This document shows positions 28,968 to 38,699 of a stretch of 64,000 nt of DNA, piece by piece; the first letter of the stretch is position 1; every line of letters starts with the position of its first letter. The notes under the pieces were generated by a model. It worked only from the letters and a program-made list of their open reading frames with translations, was not told the origin of the DNA and searched no databases. The position numbers and the translations under genes were made by a program. The stretch comes from Candidatus Devosia phytovorans (GTDB lineage Bacteria; Pseudomonadota; Alphaproteobacteria; Rhizobiales; Devosiaceae): contig CP119312.1 in the NCBI GenBank assembly GCA_029202405.1, forward strand, positions 2,919,001 to 2,983,000, given 5' to 3'.

Positions 28968-30526
28968 TGTCCAGATCAAAGGATAGAGTTGATCTCGTTG
29001 CGGACGTGCTGGTCATCGGCGGCGGCCCGGCCGGCTGCTGGGCCGCACTCTCTGCCCTCGAGGCCGGTGCCAAAGTCGTGCTGGCGGAAAAGGGCTATGT
29101 CGGCACATCCGGCGCGACGGCGGCGGGCAATTCGTCGATCATCTATACAGCTCCCGCCAGCCAGGGCCGCGCAAAAGCCATCGCGGCACGAGAAAGCCGT
29201 GGCCTTGGCCTGGTCGATGGCTCGGCGGTCGATCGCGTGCTTGATGAAGTCTATTTCCAGCTCGATCGCCTGGCCGTGTGGGGCTACGGCTTTCCAACCA
29301 TTGAGGACGGTTCGTCCTATCGCGGTTCGATGCGCGGCGTGGATTATCTGCGCTTCCTGCGCCAAAAGCTGATCAAGGGCGGCGCCACCATTCTCGATCA
29401 GAGCCCGGCAACCGAATTGCTCAGCAGCGACGGCATTGTCTCGGGTGCCCGCGGCGTCCGTCGTATCGATGGCGCGCCCTGGCAGGTGCGGGCGGGCGCC
29501 GTGGTCATCGCCTCGGGTGGCTGCGCCTTCCTCAGCGGCGCCATCGGCACGCGGAATCTTACCGGCGATGGCTATCTGATGGCTGCCGAGGTCGGCGCCC
29601 GCATGTCGGGCATGGATTTTTCCGGCCAGTATGGCATCTGCCCCGTCGGCGCCTCGGTCACCAAGGGCATTATCTATTACTGGGCGACCTTCAGCGACGA
29701 GACTGGCAATGTGATCGCGGCCAAAGGCGACCGGCAGGATATTGTCGCCAGCGGCCTTAGAAACGGCCGTGTCTATGCCATTCTCGACAAGGCCAATGAA
29801 CGCGTGCAATCCGGCATGCGGGGCCAGGCCAATATCTTCATGCCCTTCGACCGGCAGGGCATTGATCCCTTCACCCAGCGCTTCGAGGTGAGCCTGCTCT
29901 ATGAGGGCACGGTGCGCGGCACGGGCGGCCTTCTGATCGGAAACGATACGACAACCGACATTCCCGGCCTCTATGCAGCGGGCGATGCCGCCTCGCGCGA
30001 GTCCATGGCCGGCGCCACCAGCGGCGGGGGCGGTCCCAATTCGTCCTGGGCCCTCGCGACCGGCGTCTGGGCCGGCGCGGCGGCAACCCGATTTGCGCAG
30101 TCGCTGGGGCCAGCCCATGCTACGCGCCTTGTCGCGAGCGTCGCGACGAAAGGCAATGGACGCGGAAGCGACATCGCGGCGGTGCAGGCCGGCATTCAGC
30201 GGGAAATCCTGCCGCTGGACCGGAGCTTCTTCCGGACCGGGGCGCAGCTCGACGCTTCCGCCCAGGCGCTCGAAACCAGCTGGGCCGATGCCCTCGCCCA
30301 TCAGGACGGCACGGATTACCCAAAAGCCCGCGAAACGCTTGCAATGGCGGCCACGGCCCGCTGGATGGTCGCCTCGTCCCGCCAGCGCAGCGAAAGCCGC
30401 GGCATTCATCGCCGCACCGATCTGAAGCAGACCGACCCAGCTCAGACCCATCGCATCGCTTCGGGCGGCCTCGACCGGGTCTGGGCGCAACCGCAAGCGG
30501 GCACCGAACAGAAGGCTGCGCAATGA
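28967..30526 (+). CDS. FAD-dependent oxidoreductase, fumarate reductase/AprA-like flavoprotein
   Basis: 519 aa. An N-terminal dinucleotide-binding motif VLVIGGGPAGCWAAL is followed by AEKGYVGTSGATAAG and, near residue 340, the FAD-closing segment TDIPGLYAAGDAASRESMAGATSGGG. This is the FAD_binding_2 architecture of succinate dehydrogenase, fumarate reductase, AprA and L-aspartate oxidase. ATG 28967 overlaps the permease TGA as TGATG, which decides the start; the longer frame runs antiparallel to sense inside the permease gene. The small two-cluster ferredoxin encoded next, overlapping by ATGA, is the obvious electron partner, as in AprAB. Substrate unknown; probably the imported compound. Confidence 0.9.
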   Translation: MSRSKDRVDLVADVLVIGGGPAGCWAALSALEAGAKVVLAEKGYVGTSGATAAGNSSIIYTAPASQGRAKAIAARESRGLGLVDGSAVDRVLDEVYFQLDRLAVWGYGFPTIEDGSSYRGSMRGVDYLRFLRQKLIKGGATILDQSPATELLSSDGIVSGARGVRRIDGAPWQVRAGAVVIASGGCAFLSGAIGTRNLTGDGYLMAAEVGARMSGMDFSGQYGICPVGASVTKGIIYYWATFSDETGNVIAAKGDRQDIVASGLRNGRVYAILDKANERVQSGMRGQANIFMPFDRQGIDPFTQRFEVSLLYEGTVRGTGGLLIGNDTTTDIPGLYAAGDAASRESMAGATSGGGGPNSSWALATGVWAGAAATRFAQSLGPAHATRLVASVATKGNGRGSDIAAVQAGIQREILPLDRSFFRTGAQLDASAQALETSWADALAHQDGTDYPKARETLAMAATARWMVASSRQRSESRGIHRRTDLKQTDPAQTHRIASGGLDRVWAQPQAGTEQKAAQ

Positions 30527-30852
30527 TCGAGATCGTCAGCGAAAGCCGCTGCATTCAGTGCAATCTCTGCGTCAAGGCCTGCCCGGACAATGTCTTCGAC
30601 GAGGTCGCAGATGGCGCGCCGGTCATTGCCCGCAAGGGCGATTGCCAGACCTGTTTCCTCTGCGAACTCTATTGCCCGACCGATGCCCTCTTCGTGTCGC
30701 CACTGCGCGACCAGGATGATCCACGCGACGAAGCGGCGCTCATCGCCAGCGGCGAAATGGGCAGCTTTGCCCGCGCCATGGGCTGGAAGAATGCCAAGCC
30801 CCGCGGCACCCATACCGACCTGACCTACCGCATGTTCGAGGAGCGAGACTGA
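30523..30852 (+). CDS. Two-[4Fe-4S] ferredoxin, AprB/electron-transfer type
   Basis: 109 aa with two cluster motifs near the N-terminus: CIQCNLCVKACPDNVF and CQTCFLCELYCPTDALFV, each CxxCxxCxxxCP. ATG 30523 overlaps the flavoprotein TGA as ATGA, and its own TGA shares a base with the ATPase ATG, so all three are coupled. It most likely accepts or donates electrons to the flavoprotein, giving a soluble two-subunit redox enzyme in the cytoplasm. Confidence 0.94.
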   Translation: MIEIVSESRCIQCNLCVKACPDNVFDEVADGAPVIARKGDCQTCFLCELYCPTDALFVSPLRDQDDPRDEAALIASGEMGSFARAMGWKNAKPRGTHTDLTYRMFEERD

Positions 30853-31649
30853 TGGCAGCGCTGGCGACCGCATCACATCCGCAGACCGATGCCGCGCTTG
30901 AAGCGCGCAATGTGTCACGCATATTCCAGACCAATGCCGGCCCCTTGCCGGCCCTGCGCGACGTTTCGATCAGCATTGCCCCGGGCGAATTTGTCAGTCT
31001 CGTCGGCCCCTCCGGCTGCGGCAAGTCCACGCTACTGCGGCTCATTGCCGGCCTCGATTTTCCCGATGCCGGCAGCGTCCATGTCGATGGCGAATTGGTC
31101 ACCGGTCCATCGCTGTCGCGCGGAATGCTTTTTCAGGACCACCGCCTACTGCCCTGGCTGACGGTCGGCCAGAATGTGGGCCTGGGCCTGCACAAGTCTA
31201 GCCTGAGCCCGGCGCAGAAACGCGAGCGAGTCGCGAGCCTGATCAACCTGGTGGGCCTGGAGGGTTTCGATACCGCCTTTCCCTATCAGCTCTCAGGCGG
31301 CATGTCGCAACGGGCGGCCATAGCCCGCAGCCTCGCGCCACGGCCAAAAGCCCTGCTGCTCGACGAGCCGCTCGGCGCGCTGGACAGCCTGACCCGCGCA
31401 AGGATGCAGGCCGAATTGCTGCGCATCTGGAAGCATGAGGGCATTACCATGCTGATGGTGACCCATGACGTGGAGGAAGCGGTGTTCCTGTCGGACCGGA
31501 TCATCGTCATGCATCCGCGACCCGGCCGTATTGCCGATATCGTCACCCTCGACCTACCCAAGCCGCGCAGCCGCGGCGATGCCGAATTCGCCCGCATCAA
31601 GGCAGGCATCCTTGCCACCCTGAACGCGGACGAAAATTGTTCGGGTTGA
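30852..31649 (+). CDS. ABC transporter ATP-binding protein, SsuB/TauB-like
   Basis: 265 aa nucleotide-binding domain: Walker A GPSGCGKST, Q-loop LFQDHRLLPW, signature LSGGMSQR, Walker B ALLLDEPLGALD and switch VTHDVEEAVFLSDR. These are typical of the nitrate/sulfonate/taurine class. It shares a base with the ferredoxin stop and closes the six-gene operon. Its position after the redox pair shows the oxidoreductase genes sit inside, not beside, the importer operon. Confidence 0.94.
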   Translation: MAALATASHPQTDAALEARNVSRIFQTNAGPLPALRDVSISIAPGEFVSLVGPSGCGKSTLLRLIAGLDFPDAGSVHVDGELVTGPSLSRGMLFQDHRLLPWLTVGQNVGLGLHKSSLSPAQKRERVASLINLVGLEGFDTAFPYQLSGGMSQRAAIARSLAPRPKALLLDEPLGALDSLTRARMQAELLRIWKHEGITMLMVTHDVEEAVFLSDRIIVMHPRPGRIADIVTLDLPKPRSRGDAEFARIKAGILATLNADENCSG

Positions 31650-31793
31650 GCCCAACCTGCGACGCTCTTTGCAAAACAGCCAAAGGGCTCAATAGTTGGA
31701 GGCCAATTAGCGATACTGCCGTTGGCGTCAATTCAGATTGCTAGATGACCGAAATAGGTCGGAATCCGCTGCCAATTTGCGGCCGCGGTCCAA

Positions 31794-32054
31794 TCACTCG
31801 TCGGCTGCCTTCAGGCTTTCCTGATAGTTGAGTAGGTCAGCTGGATCCTCTGACTCCTCAACATCCATCGCGATTTGGAGGTAGCCGTCTATCTCGACTG
31901 CCGCACCAGTGAAGATGTGGAAGACCGTCCATTTATCTTGCTGCTCCTCTCGCGTGTCGTACCGAAGACGCACAGGAAGTGGGGCAATTTTCACGAAGCC
32001 TCTCCACGAAGTGGTTGCTTGGGCGACGTCAGCCGATTTGTGTTTCCTGAGCAT
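31794..32054 (-). CDS. Small hypothetical protein
   Basis: 86 aa, acidic C-terminus (AMDVEESEDPADLLNYQESLKAADE), no signal or membrane span. I do not recognise the family. It begins at ATG 32054 without a strong ribosome site and lies 37 bases downstream of the LysR fragment on the same strand, next to an apparent recombination junction. Regular codon use and a compact predicted beta-rich core (KWTVFHIFTGAAVEIDGYLQIAMDV) make it plausible but unproven. Confidence 0.45.
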   Translation of the reverse strand: MLRKHKSADVAQATTSWRGFVKIAPLPVRLRYDTREEQQDKWTVFHIFTGAAVEIDGYLQIAMDVEESEDPADLLNYQESLKAADE

Positions 32055-32091
32055 ATCACACCCACAGAACCTCGTATCGATTGTGTGGCAA

Positions 32092-32631
32092 CTAATCGCC
32101 CCATGGCGACGCCACTGCCACCATGAGCGTATCCGGCCCGATCCGGACCGCGATCATATCCTTCTCGATGCTTTCGCCAAGCCTCACGCCAGCGTCGAAG
32201 CGCTCGGCTGCGATGTCGGTGAAGCCGTGGTCAATGAACATCTCGACCTTGACGTCGGGGAAGTCGTTCAGCCCAGCCGCCAGCTTAGGCCACAGCACCG
32301 TTTCAGCTGCTCGCTCGCTACAGGTGATCCGAACCAGCCCTGCTGGGCGGTCCCGCAGTTCGCCCATTGCCGAGAGTTCGGTCTCGATCTCTTCGAAGCG
32401 GGTTGCAACGGTTGAAAGAAGGCGTTCGCCTGCCTCGGTGGTGGACACGCTGCGCGTCGTCCGGGTCAGCAGCCTGTAGCCCAATCGCTCGTCTAGGGAA
32501 CGCATTGTCTGGCTGAGGGCCGATGGCGAGACCCCGATCTCCGCGCCGGCCTTGGTGAAGCTGCGAACGCGGGCAATGACGGCGAAAGCTGCCAGGTCGC
32601 TGAAATCAGTCCGAGCGATTTTGAAGCACCC
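32092..32631 (-). pseudogene. Truncated LysR-family regulator without start codon
   Basis: Reading upstream of the first ATG (32505) in frame restores a complete LysR helix-turn-helix: DLAAFAVIARVRSFTKAGAEI, then GVSPSALSQTMRSLDERLGYRLL. This frame is closed by TAG at 32632-32634 with no ATG, GTG or TTG before the domain. The other end stops after MVAVASP, about 180 residues into a family of about 300, so most of the effector domain is missing. It diverges from the two aldo-keto reductase genes, the normal place for their regulator. Both ends being damaged indicates a decayed remnant. Confidence 0.85.
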
Positions 32632-32727
32632 CTAACAAGCAGATGAAGATTATAGCGCCTAATATGAAGGGAGGTGCAGGACTATCTTTCCGTCACGACG
32701 ACAATGTCACCCGAACGGAGAACGAGA

Positions 32728-33612
32728 ATGACGGTCCCGAACATCACATTGAACAACGGCGTTTCGATGCCGACCATCGGCTTCGGTGTTTTCCAGACCC
32801 CGCCCGAGGAAACTACCTTGGCCGTTGCTGAGGCTCTGAAGGTTGGCTACCGGCATATCGATACAGCTGCCGCTTACGGAAACGAGCGCGGGGTTGGCGA
32901 GGCAATCCGGCAGGCCGGGATCGCACGGGGCGACCTCTTTATCGAGACCAAGATTTGGATCAGTGATTACGGCTACGACGAAACCCTGCACTCCTTCGAC
33001 AAGAGCGCTGGCAAACTTGGCCTCGATCAGATCGACCTGCTGATCCTGCACCAGGCTCTGCCTACGGCCTTCGACCGCACCATCGCTGCCTATCGTGTCT
33101 TGGAGCGGCTGCTTGAGGAGCGGAAGGTGCGCGCGATCGGCATCAGCAACTTCATGCCCGACCACCTGCAGAACCTGCTCTCTGTGGTGAACGTCGTCCC
33201 TGCGGTCAACCAGGTCGAGGTCCATCCCTATTTCCAACAGAAGGACGTCCAGGCTGAAAATGCCAAGAACGGCATCCTCACCCAGGCTTGGGCGCCGATC
33301 GGCGGCATCACCTTCTACCGTCCTGGCTTCTCGAAGAGCACGCTCGAAGATCCGGTGATCCTCGATATCGGCAAGGCGCACGGGAAGTCTGCGGCACAGG
33401 TCATACTCCGCTGGGGTGTGCAGGAAGGCCGCTCGGTCATTCCCAAGTCGGTCAAGGCATCCCGAATTGCAGAGAATTTCGACATCTTCGATTTCGAGCT
33501 TGCGCCCGAGCAGATGATCGCCATCGCCGCTCTCGACACCAATGAGCGCGGCGGGCCCAAGCCCGAGGACGTCACGCTGGAGAAGTACGGTCGCGAGATC
33601 CCGGAAGCTTGA
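32728..33612 (+). CDS. Aldo/keto reductase, 2,5-diketogluconate reductase-like
   Basis: 294 aa. The AKR catalytic tetrad is visible: aspartate and tyrosine in HIDTAAAYGNE, lysine in IETKIWI and histidine in LLILHQA. The NADPH-binding C-terminal stretch VIPKSVKASRIAENFDIFDFEL is present. ATG 32728 is chosen because GGAG lies about 7 bases upstream; the earlier in-frame ATG at 32674 has no ribosome site. It reduces small aldehydes/ketones with NADPH, substrate unknown. First intact gene of the LysR-AKR-AKR-flavodoxin cluster. Confidence 0.93.
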   Translation: MTVPNITLNNGVSMPTIGFGVFQTPPEETTLAVAEALKVGYRHIDTAAAYGNERGVGEAIRQAGIARGDLFIETKIWISDYGYDETLHSFDKSAGKLGLDQIDLLILHQALPTAFDRTIAAYRVLERLLEERKVRAIGISNFMPDHLQNLLSVVNVVPAVNQVEVHPYFQQKDVQAENAKNGILTQAWAPIGGITFYRPGFSKSTLEDPVILDIGKAHGKSAAQVILRWGVQEGRSVIPKSVKASRIAENFDIFDFELAPEQMIAIAALDTNERGGPKPEDVTLEKYGREIPEA

Positions 33613-34641
<1,029 letters not shown>

Positions 34642-34703
34642 GCGCACCTGACCACTACAGAAGTCGGGCGGCATGCGTGCCGTCCGACCACGAGGAGCCG
34701 ACA

Positions 34704-35264
34704 ATGAAGCTTTCCAGGAGAAACCTCGTCATGGGTGCGCTAGCCATCAGTACGGGAGCATCCTCTGGCGCGCGTGGCCAGAGTGCGAGCGAGACCCTCG
34801 TTGCCTACCTAACACGGTCGGGCAATACCCGTGTAATCGCTGGCCAGATCAGCCGTGATCTCGGTGCCGACCTGTTTGAGATCAGGGCTTTTCAGCCATA
34901 TCCCGCTGATTACGAGGAGATGGTCGCGCAAGCCGAGCGAGAGCGCGTGGAACGTTATGAGCCGCCGCTTGCCGAGTTGGTCAACGACATCGCAGCATAT
35001 CGCACTGTGTTTTTGGGTTTCCCGATCTGGGGCATGACCGCACCTTCTGTCATGCGGTCCTTCCTCTCGAACCATGACCTGAGGGGCAAACGCATCATTC
35101 CCTTCATCACCCATGGTGGCTACGGGGTGGGCAACAGTCTCGACGTCGTAAGAGCTCATGCGCCTGAAGCAGAAGTGTTGGAGGGATTTTCGCTCGAATG
35201 AGATCAGGAGCGGCGAACAATTGAAACGGTCAGGGCATGGCTAACTGACGCTGGAGATATATAG
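34704..35264 (+). pseudogene. Tat-exported flavodoxin interrupted by an in-frame TGA
   Basis: From ATG 34704 (GAGGAG upstream) the frame has a twin-arginine signal (SRRNLVMGALAISTGA) and a flavodoxin-like domain: FMN phosphate loop TRSGNTRVIA, then FLGFPIWGM and FITHGGYGVGNSL. TGA at 35199-35201 ends it at 165 aa, but the same frame continues for 20 residues, DQERRTIETVRAWLTDAGDI, to TAG 35262-35264. That is the C-terminal helix expected of the family (ERRT...W). A single G-to-T change (GGA to TGA) explains it. The shorter protein may still fold, so this may be a truncated gene rather than a dead one. Confidence 0.8.
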
Positions 35265-35466
35265 AAATTGGAGATGGCGCAGCGTCCGCTTCCAGGCGAC
35301 GATCGGGCGGCGTCGAACGGTTGAAACGCGGTCGATCGCTGCCGTCATCACGGTGGGAGTGGCACCGGACTAGCAGACTTTGGCGCAAGACGACGACCTG
35401 AGACATAAAGTCCAACGCCGAGTTGGAAGGGCCGGATAGTGCAGAGATACACCCTGAAAGTCCTCG

Positions 35467-36021
35467 TCAATCCATTGGGGCCGTTCGTTCCAGGGCGGCA
35501 TTGATGGCCTCCGCAAGACATTGAGCCTGATCTTCGTCCACCGGACCAAACAAGCGGCGGCCGTAGCGAATGACAAAGCGCGTGGAAACGAACGGGGCAT
35601 GCGAGGTATGCCCGGATGGATAGGTTGCGTAGTTGGACTGCCGTTGTTTCCAGGCCTCGGCCTGTTGTCCTGTCCTGCGGGGGAGGTGTTTGGCAGGGCG
35701 CAGCGTCCAAGGTGAAAATCGGACATGAATGCCACTCGCATCGATGCGCAAGCGGCGTGGCAGCACCATGGAGAGTTCAAATATCGCGACGACCAAGAAC
35801 ACGGTGGCGAATGGCGGTAGCAGGACGAAGCCAACTATGTCCTCGCGTGCACCTAGGCCCGTGAGTGACCTCGTGATGAGGATGACCAAAATCACCACTA
35901 TGAAAATGGCAACTATGCCTAATCCCACGGACAGCCCCAACGATCGTGATGCCATTCGTCCCGGGCCTCGGCGGTTCTGCTGCACGATCTCAACCGAAGC
36001 TGGCTTCTCGACGACACCCAT
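35467..36021 (-). CDS. Two-span membrane protein of unknown function
   Basis: 184 aa from ATG 36021, with spans at about residues 28-50 and 62-83 and a soluble C-terminal part that starts RRLRIDASGIHVRFSPW and ends in a helix (QAQCLAEAINAALERT). The architecture resembles the small membrane protein at 52890-53393. The open frame extends to ATG 36162, but that codon overlaps the -10 of a promoter-like site (36161-36191), whereas GAGGAG lies 9 bases before ATG 36021; the internal start is therefore preferred. Family not recognised. Last gene on the left side of the clustered ECF regulon. Confidence 0.65.
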   Translation of the reverse strand: MGVVEKPASVEIVQQNRRGPGRMASRSLGLSVGLGIVAIFIVVILVILITRSLTGLGAREDIVGFVLLPPFATVFLVVAIFELSMVLPRRLRIDASGIHVRFSPWTLRPAKHLPRRTGQQAEAWKQRQSNYATYPSGHTSHAPFVSTRFVIRYGRRLFGPVDEDQAQCLAEAINAALERTAPMD

Positions 36022-36160
36022 GCAGTCCAACTCCTCTTCATCGTCCGTTTGAATAGGTGGAGGCATTTGCCTGCAGAGATCTATGCCCGGGGTTGCAGCG
36101 CAATCCACAATCGCTTCATATTCCGCTCCCGGTCGAGACGCGTTAGCGCCCACTGTGTCC

Positions 36161-36191
36161 ATGTGACGAGTTGCGTAGGGCCCGACCTTGG
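36161..36191 (-). promoter_or_regulatory. Weak ECF-type promoter, 15-base spacer
   Basis: Read on the minus strand: CCAAGGTC, 15 bases, CGTCACAT. The boxes match the ten well-formed sites in this region, but the spacer is one base longer. It lies 140 bases upstream of ATG 36021. Included as a possible weaker or inactive member. Confidence 0.4.
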
Positions 36192-36215
36192 TCAGCCGGG
36201 CAGATTTCGTCCATC

Positions 36216-36563
36216 TCAGTCGCAGGCCGGACGTTCGGCACGTGCGGAAAACGGCCTGGGCCCCGGAACAGAAACGGTGTCCTCAGCCGCCAAGGGCTCG
36301 GCTGCGACGAGATTGACAACGACGGTGCAATACTCGGTTGCGATCAGATAATGTGGCCCTTGGTACGACACTGAAGCGATGACCTCACCGGTGCCCGCCA
36401 GCGCCAATGCACCCGCGTCAAGCACAGCATGCAATTCGGCGGTGCGCTGGCCCCAGGGTGGTAGGGCCGCATGGGCATTGCTTGGAATCATCGAAGCGAT
36501 GACGAGGCCAGACAAGACCCACAAAGGTCGGCGGCTCGTTCTTGCGTCCAACGAATACCGCAT
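36216..36563 (-). CDS. Small exported protein of unknown function
   Basis: 115 aa from ATG 36563, which has GGAAGGA about 6 bases upstream; the longer frame to 36593 lacks a ribosome site. Residues 1-32 are a Sec signal ending SNAHA. The mature part of about 83 residues has two cysteines (ATEYCTVVV and the C-terminal ERPACD) that could form a disulfide in the periplasm. Family not recognised. Same strand as, and 179 bases downstream of, the paired beta-propeller-like proteins. Confidence 0.65.
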   Translation of the reverse strand: MRYSLDARTSRRPLWVLSGLVIASMIPSNAHAALPPWGQRTAELHAVLDAGALALAGTGEVIASVSYQGPHYLIATEYCTVVVNLVAAEPLAAEDTVSVPGPRPFSARAERPACD

Positions 36564-36742
36564 CGTTGATCCTTCCTTTCTTTCATCTTTCAACGATCAG
36601 ACGAATGTCCAAGAGCTCACCTTGGCGGAACCTCGCGAATTGCTGCGATATTGTCTGCCCAATGACGTCTGCTTTGCGGAATGGTCTCAACCGGTCGAGA
36701 TGGCTGCCATGGGGTCGGGAGACTGGCGAAAAATCGGGGTTA

Positions 36743-37606
36743 TCAGAGGATGAAACGCTGCAGATAGCTTCTGCGGCCTTCGCGCACCACCACGAAGACT
36801 GCGGTTTCGTCATGCGACCACGCGACACTGCCACTGCCATTGCGGCCCGTCTGGAGCGAGCCGACGGGTCTTCCATCGCGACCATCCCAGACTGAGACAA
36901 TGGTGCTGAAGTCGTCGGGGCGTCTTAGCAAGGCGACATAATGCGAGCTGGGGGAAACGGTCAGCCAACTGCTGGCGGAACGGTGACGCGGTTCGAGTAC
37001 GGCAACGAGATTGCCACCCAGATCCTGCAGCACCAGACGCCCGTCATCATCTTCCGTGACCACTTTCTGGCCGCTGTCGGTAAATTGCGCGCTGTAATGA
37101 AATTCTGGACCGGGTTCGGCCTCGCCCGGAAATGTTCGCGGATAAAGATCATGCTCGGGACCGAGCGTCTCGATCAGGTCGCCATTGACGACATCGATGA
37201 CCGCAAATGCGTCGTCATTCTCCAGGCAATCAAATCGGCTGGAGCAGCCGACTGCCGCACGCTGGCCATCGGCGGAGAAGACCAGACTGGTCAGGCCATT
37301 CTGGATTCGCAACGGGTAGCGTCCCTTTTCCTGCCCAGTCATTGGGTCGAGCCGAATGAGCCCCGGCCGATAGCCATCGACCGTCCGGACCTCGCCAATC
37401 AGGCTAACCATGCCGTCTGCACCGGCTGATGACATAGTAGCGTGCGTCAGGGGCGCGAAATCGATCAATTCCACGGTATGGGTACAGCCAGACAGGCCGA
37501 GCAGACGATCAAGCGGCCGGCAGGTGCCCAGGGACCACCAGGTCACCCAGCCAAGGCCGGACAGCACAACTAGCATCAGGATTGCCGGGAGCAGGTATTT
37601 CTTCAT
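36743..37606 (-). CDS. Membrane-anchored WD40/beta-propeller-like protein
   Basis: 287 aa. One N-terminal span (about residues 4-27) is followed by CRPLDRLLGLSGCTHTVELI and then repeated beta-strand blades (LTSLVFSADGQRAAVGCSS, SSWLTVSPSSHYVALLRRPD, GSVAWSHDETAVFVVV), the spacing seen in WD40/YVTN propellers. Expected topology: inner-membrane anchor, periplasmic propeller. ATG 37606 overlaps the TGA of its upstream paralogue as ATGA. The two proteins share the C-x7-LSGC element directly after the span, so they are a tandem duplication. Partner or ligand unknown. Confidence 0.78.
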   Translation of the reverse strand: MKKYLLPAILMLVVLSGLGWVTWWSLGTCRPLDRLLGLSGCTHTVELIDFAPLTHATMSSAGADGMVSLIGEVRTVDGYRPGLIRLDPMTGQEKGRYPLRIQNGLTSLVFSADGQRAAVGCSSRFDCLENDDAFAVIDVVNGDLIETLGPEHDLYPRTFPGEAEPGPEFHYSAQFTDSGQKVVTEDDDGRLVLQDLGGNLVAVLEPRHRSASSWLTVSPSSHYVALLRRPDDFSTIVSVWDGRDGRPVGSLQTGRNGSGSVAWSHDETAVFVVVREGRRSYLQRFIL

Positions 37607-38595
37607 GGCCGGGCCTCCACGCCATAGCGGCGCAATTGCGTCGCGGCCCCGGGCACAACCCCGACCGACGTTGCGACGAAGACAGCTTCGCCGTCGCTCT
37701 GCCAGGCGAGCGCCGGCGACAGGTCGGTGTCGATCTCATGCCGGACGAGGAGTGCACCGGTTTCGACATTCCAGATTTGAAGGATGGCGCGCGGCAGGCC
37801 CTCGCCGGCAAAGCGGCGCGACAGGGTGGCGAGGCGGGCGCCATCCGGCGACAAAGTCGACTGCAGCCGATTGAAGGGAACGTAATGTTCCGGCAGGTCA
37901 AGCATTTGGTCAGCACCAGCCAACTGAATATGGTCGGTTGCATCGATGGTCGCATTGGCTGAGAGGGGTACAGGCCGCGTTCCGCTTATACGGGCACCAT
38001 CGTCAGAGGCAAAGGCCATGGGGCCGGCCACGATCGCTTGTCCGTCCTGAGTGAAAGCCAGGTCAAAGGCCCGGCCTTCCGAATTGGGCCGGGCGTCGTC
38101 GGAGGGGACACTGGCATGCCAGGCGATGGAGCCGTCGCGGTTCAGCAAGGCGAACTGCGTGGGGTAACGGGCGTCACTTCGCTCGGTGGATGACAGTAGA
38201 TCGCAGACATAGATGGTGTTGCAGGTCACCGCGATCGTATCTCCGTCCGGCGAGAGCTGCATCTGGTCGAGCCGGCCAAAGGAAGGGAAGGACACCCGCT
38301 CGACCTCGCGGCCCTCGAGCCAGTCGATGCGGACGATATTGGACGTCACACGATAGTCGCGCGATCCCGGCCTTTCCGAATATTCGCTGCCGAGCACGAC
38401 CAGATATCCATCGCCATCGCGCGCCAGCGTGCTGCCCAGCGTTGAGACGCCGGCGATGATGCGGCTGCCGGTGCAGCCGCTTAACGACAGCGCCGTGTCG
38501 ATGAAACCGCATTCGCGCGTGCCCGAATGGGCCAGGGTTGCGAGACCGACCAAGGCTACCGCACCGGTCAACAGGACGATCCACCGCCGCTTCAT
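37603..38595 (-). CDS. Membrane-anchored WD40/beta-propeller-like protein (paralogue)
   Basis: 330 aa with an N-terminal hydrophobic anchor (about residues 5-25), then CGFIDTALSLSGCTGSRII and propeller-like blades (LDQMQLSPDGDTIAVTCNTIYVCDL, AFDLAFTQDGQAIVAGPMA, LQSTLSPDGARLATLS, LQIWNVETGALLVRHEI, ALAWQSDGEAVFVATS). First gene of a leftward unit; a well-formed ECF-type promoter lies at 38635-38664, giving a leader of roughly 30 bases. The blade motifs are seen directly; the protein's role is unknown. Confidence 0.8.
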   Translation of the reverse strand: MKRRWIVLLTGAVALVGLATLAHSGTRECGFIDTALSLSGCTGSRIIAGVSTLGSTLARDGDGYLVVLGSEYSERPGSRDYRVTSNIVRIDWLEGREVERVSFPSFGRLDQMQLSPDGDTIAVTCNTIYVCDLLSSTERSDARYPTQFALLNRDGSIAWHASVPSDDARPNSEGRAFDLAFTQDGQAIVAGPMAFASDDGARISGTRPVPLSANATIDATDHIQLAGADQMLDLPEHYVPFNRLQSTLSPDGARLATLSRRFAGEGLPRAILQIWNVETGALLVRHEIDTDLSPALAWQSDGEAVFVATSVGVVPGAATQLRRYGVEARP

Positions 38596-38634
38596 TGTCT
38601 GCTCCGCGCTCCGTGTCGGAAAGTGTTCTCCACC

Positions 38635-38664
38635 ATGAGACGCCTGGCGCAGGCAGGACCTTGG
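38635..38664 (-). promoter_or_regulatory. ECF-type promoter driving the propeller-protein operon
   Basis: Minus strand: CCAAGGTC, 14 bases, CGTCTCAT. The -10-like box ends 40 bases before ATG 38595. It is back to back with the plus-strand copy at 38700-38729, with 35 bases between the two -35 boxes. Confidence 0.8.
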
Positions 38665-38699
38665 TCAGATAAGGCACGAAGATGTTGGCAGGGCATGGA

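Noticed and set aside
28976..30523. 515-residue minus-strand open frame opposite the flavoprotein
   Set aside because: The plus strand has clear FAD-binding motifs and coupled neighbours; the antisense frame has none.
35199..35201. Selenocysteine at the in-frame TGA of the flavodoxin
   Set aside because: The family has no redox residue at that place, the flanking residues fit a glycine, and no SECIS-like stem was seen right after it.
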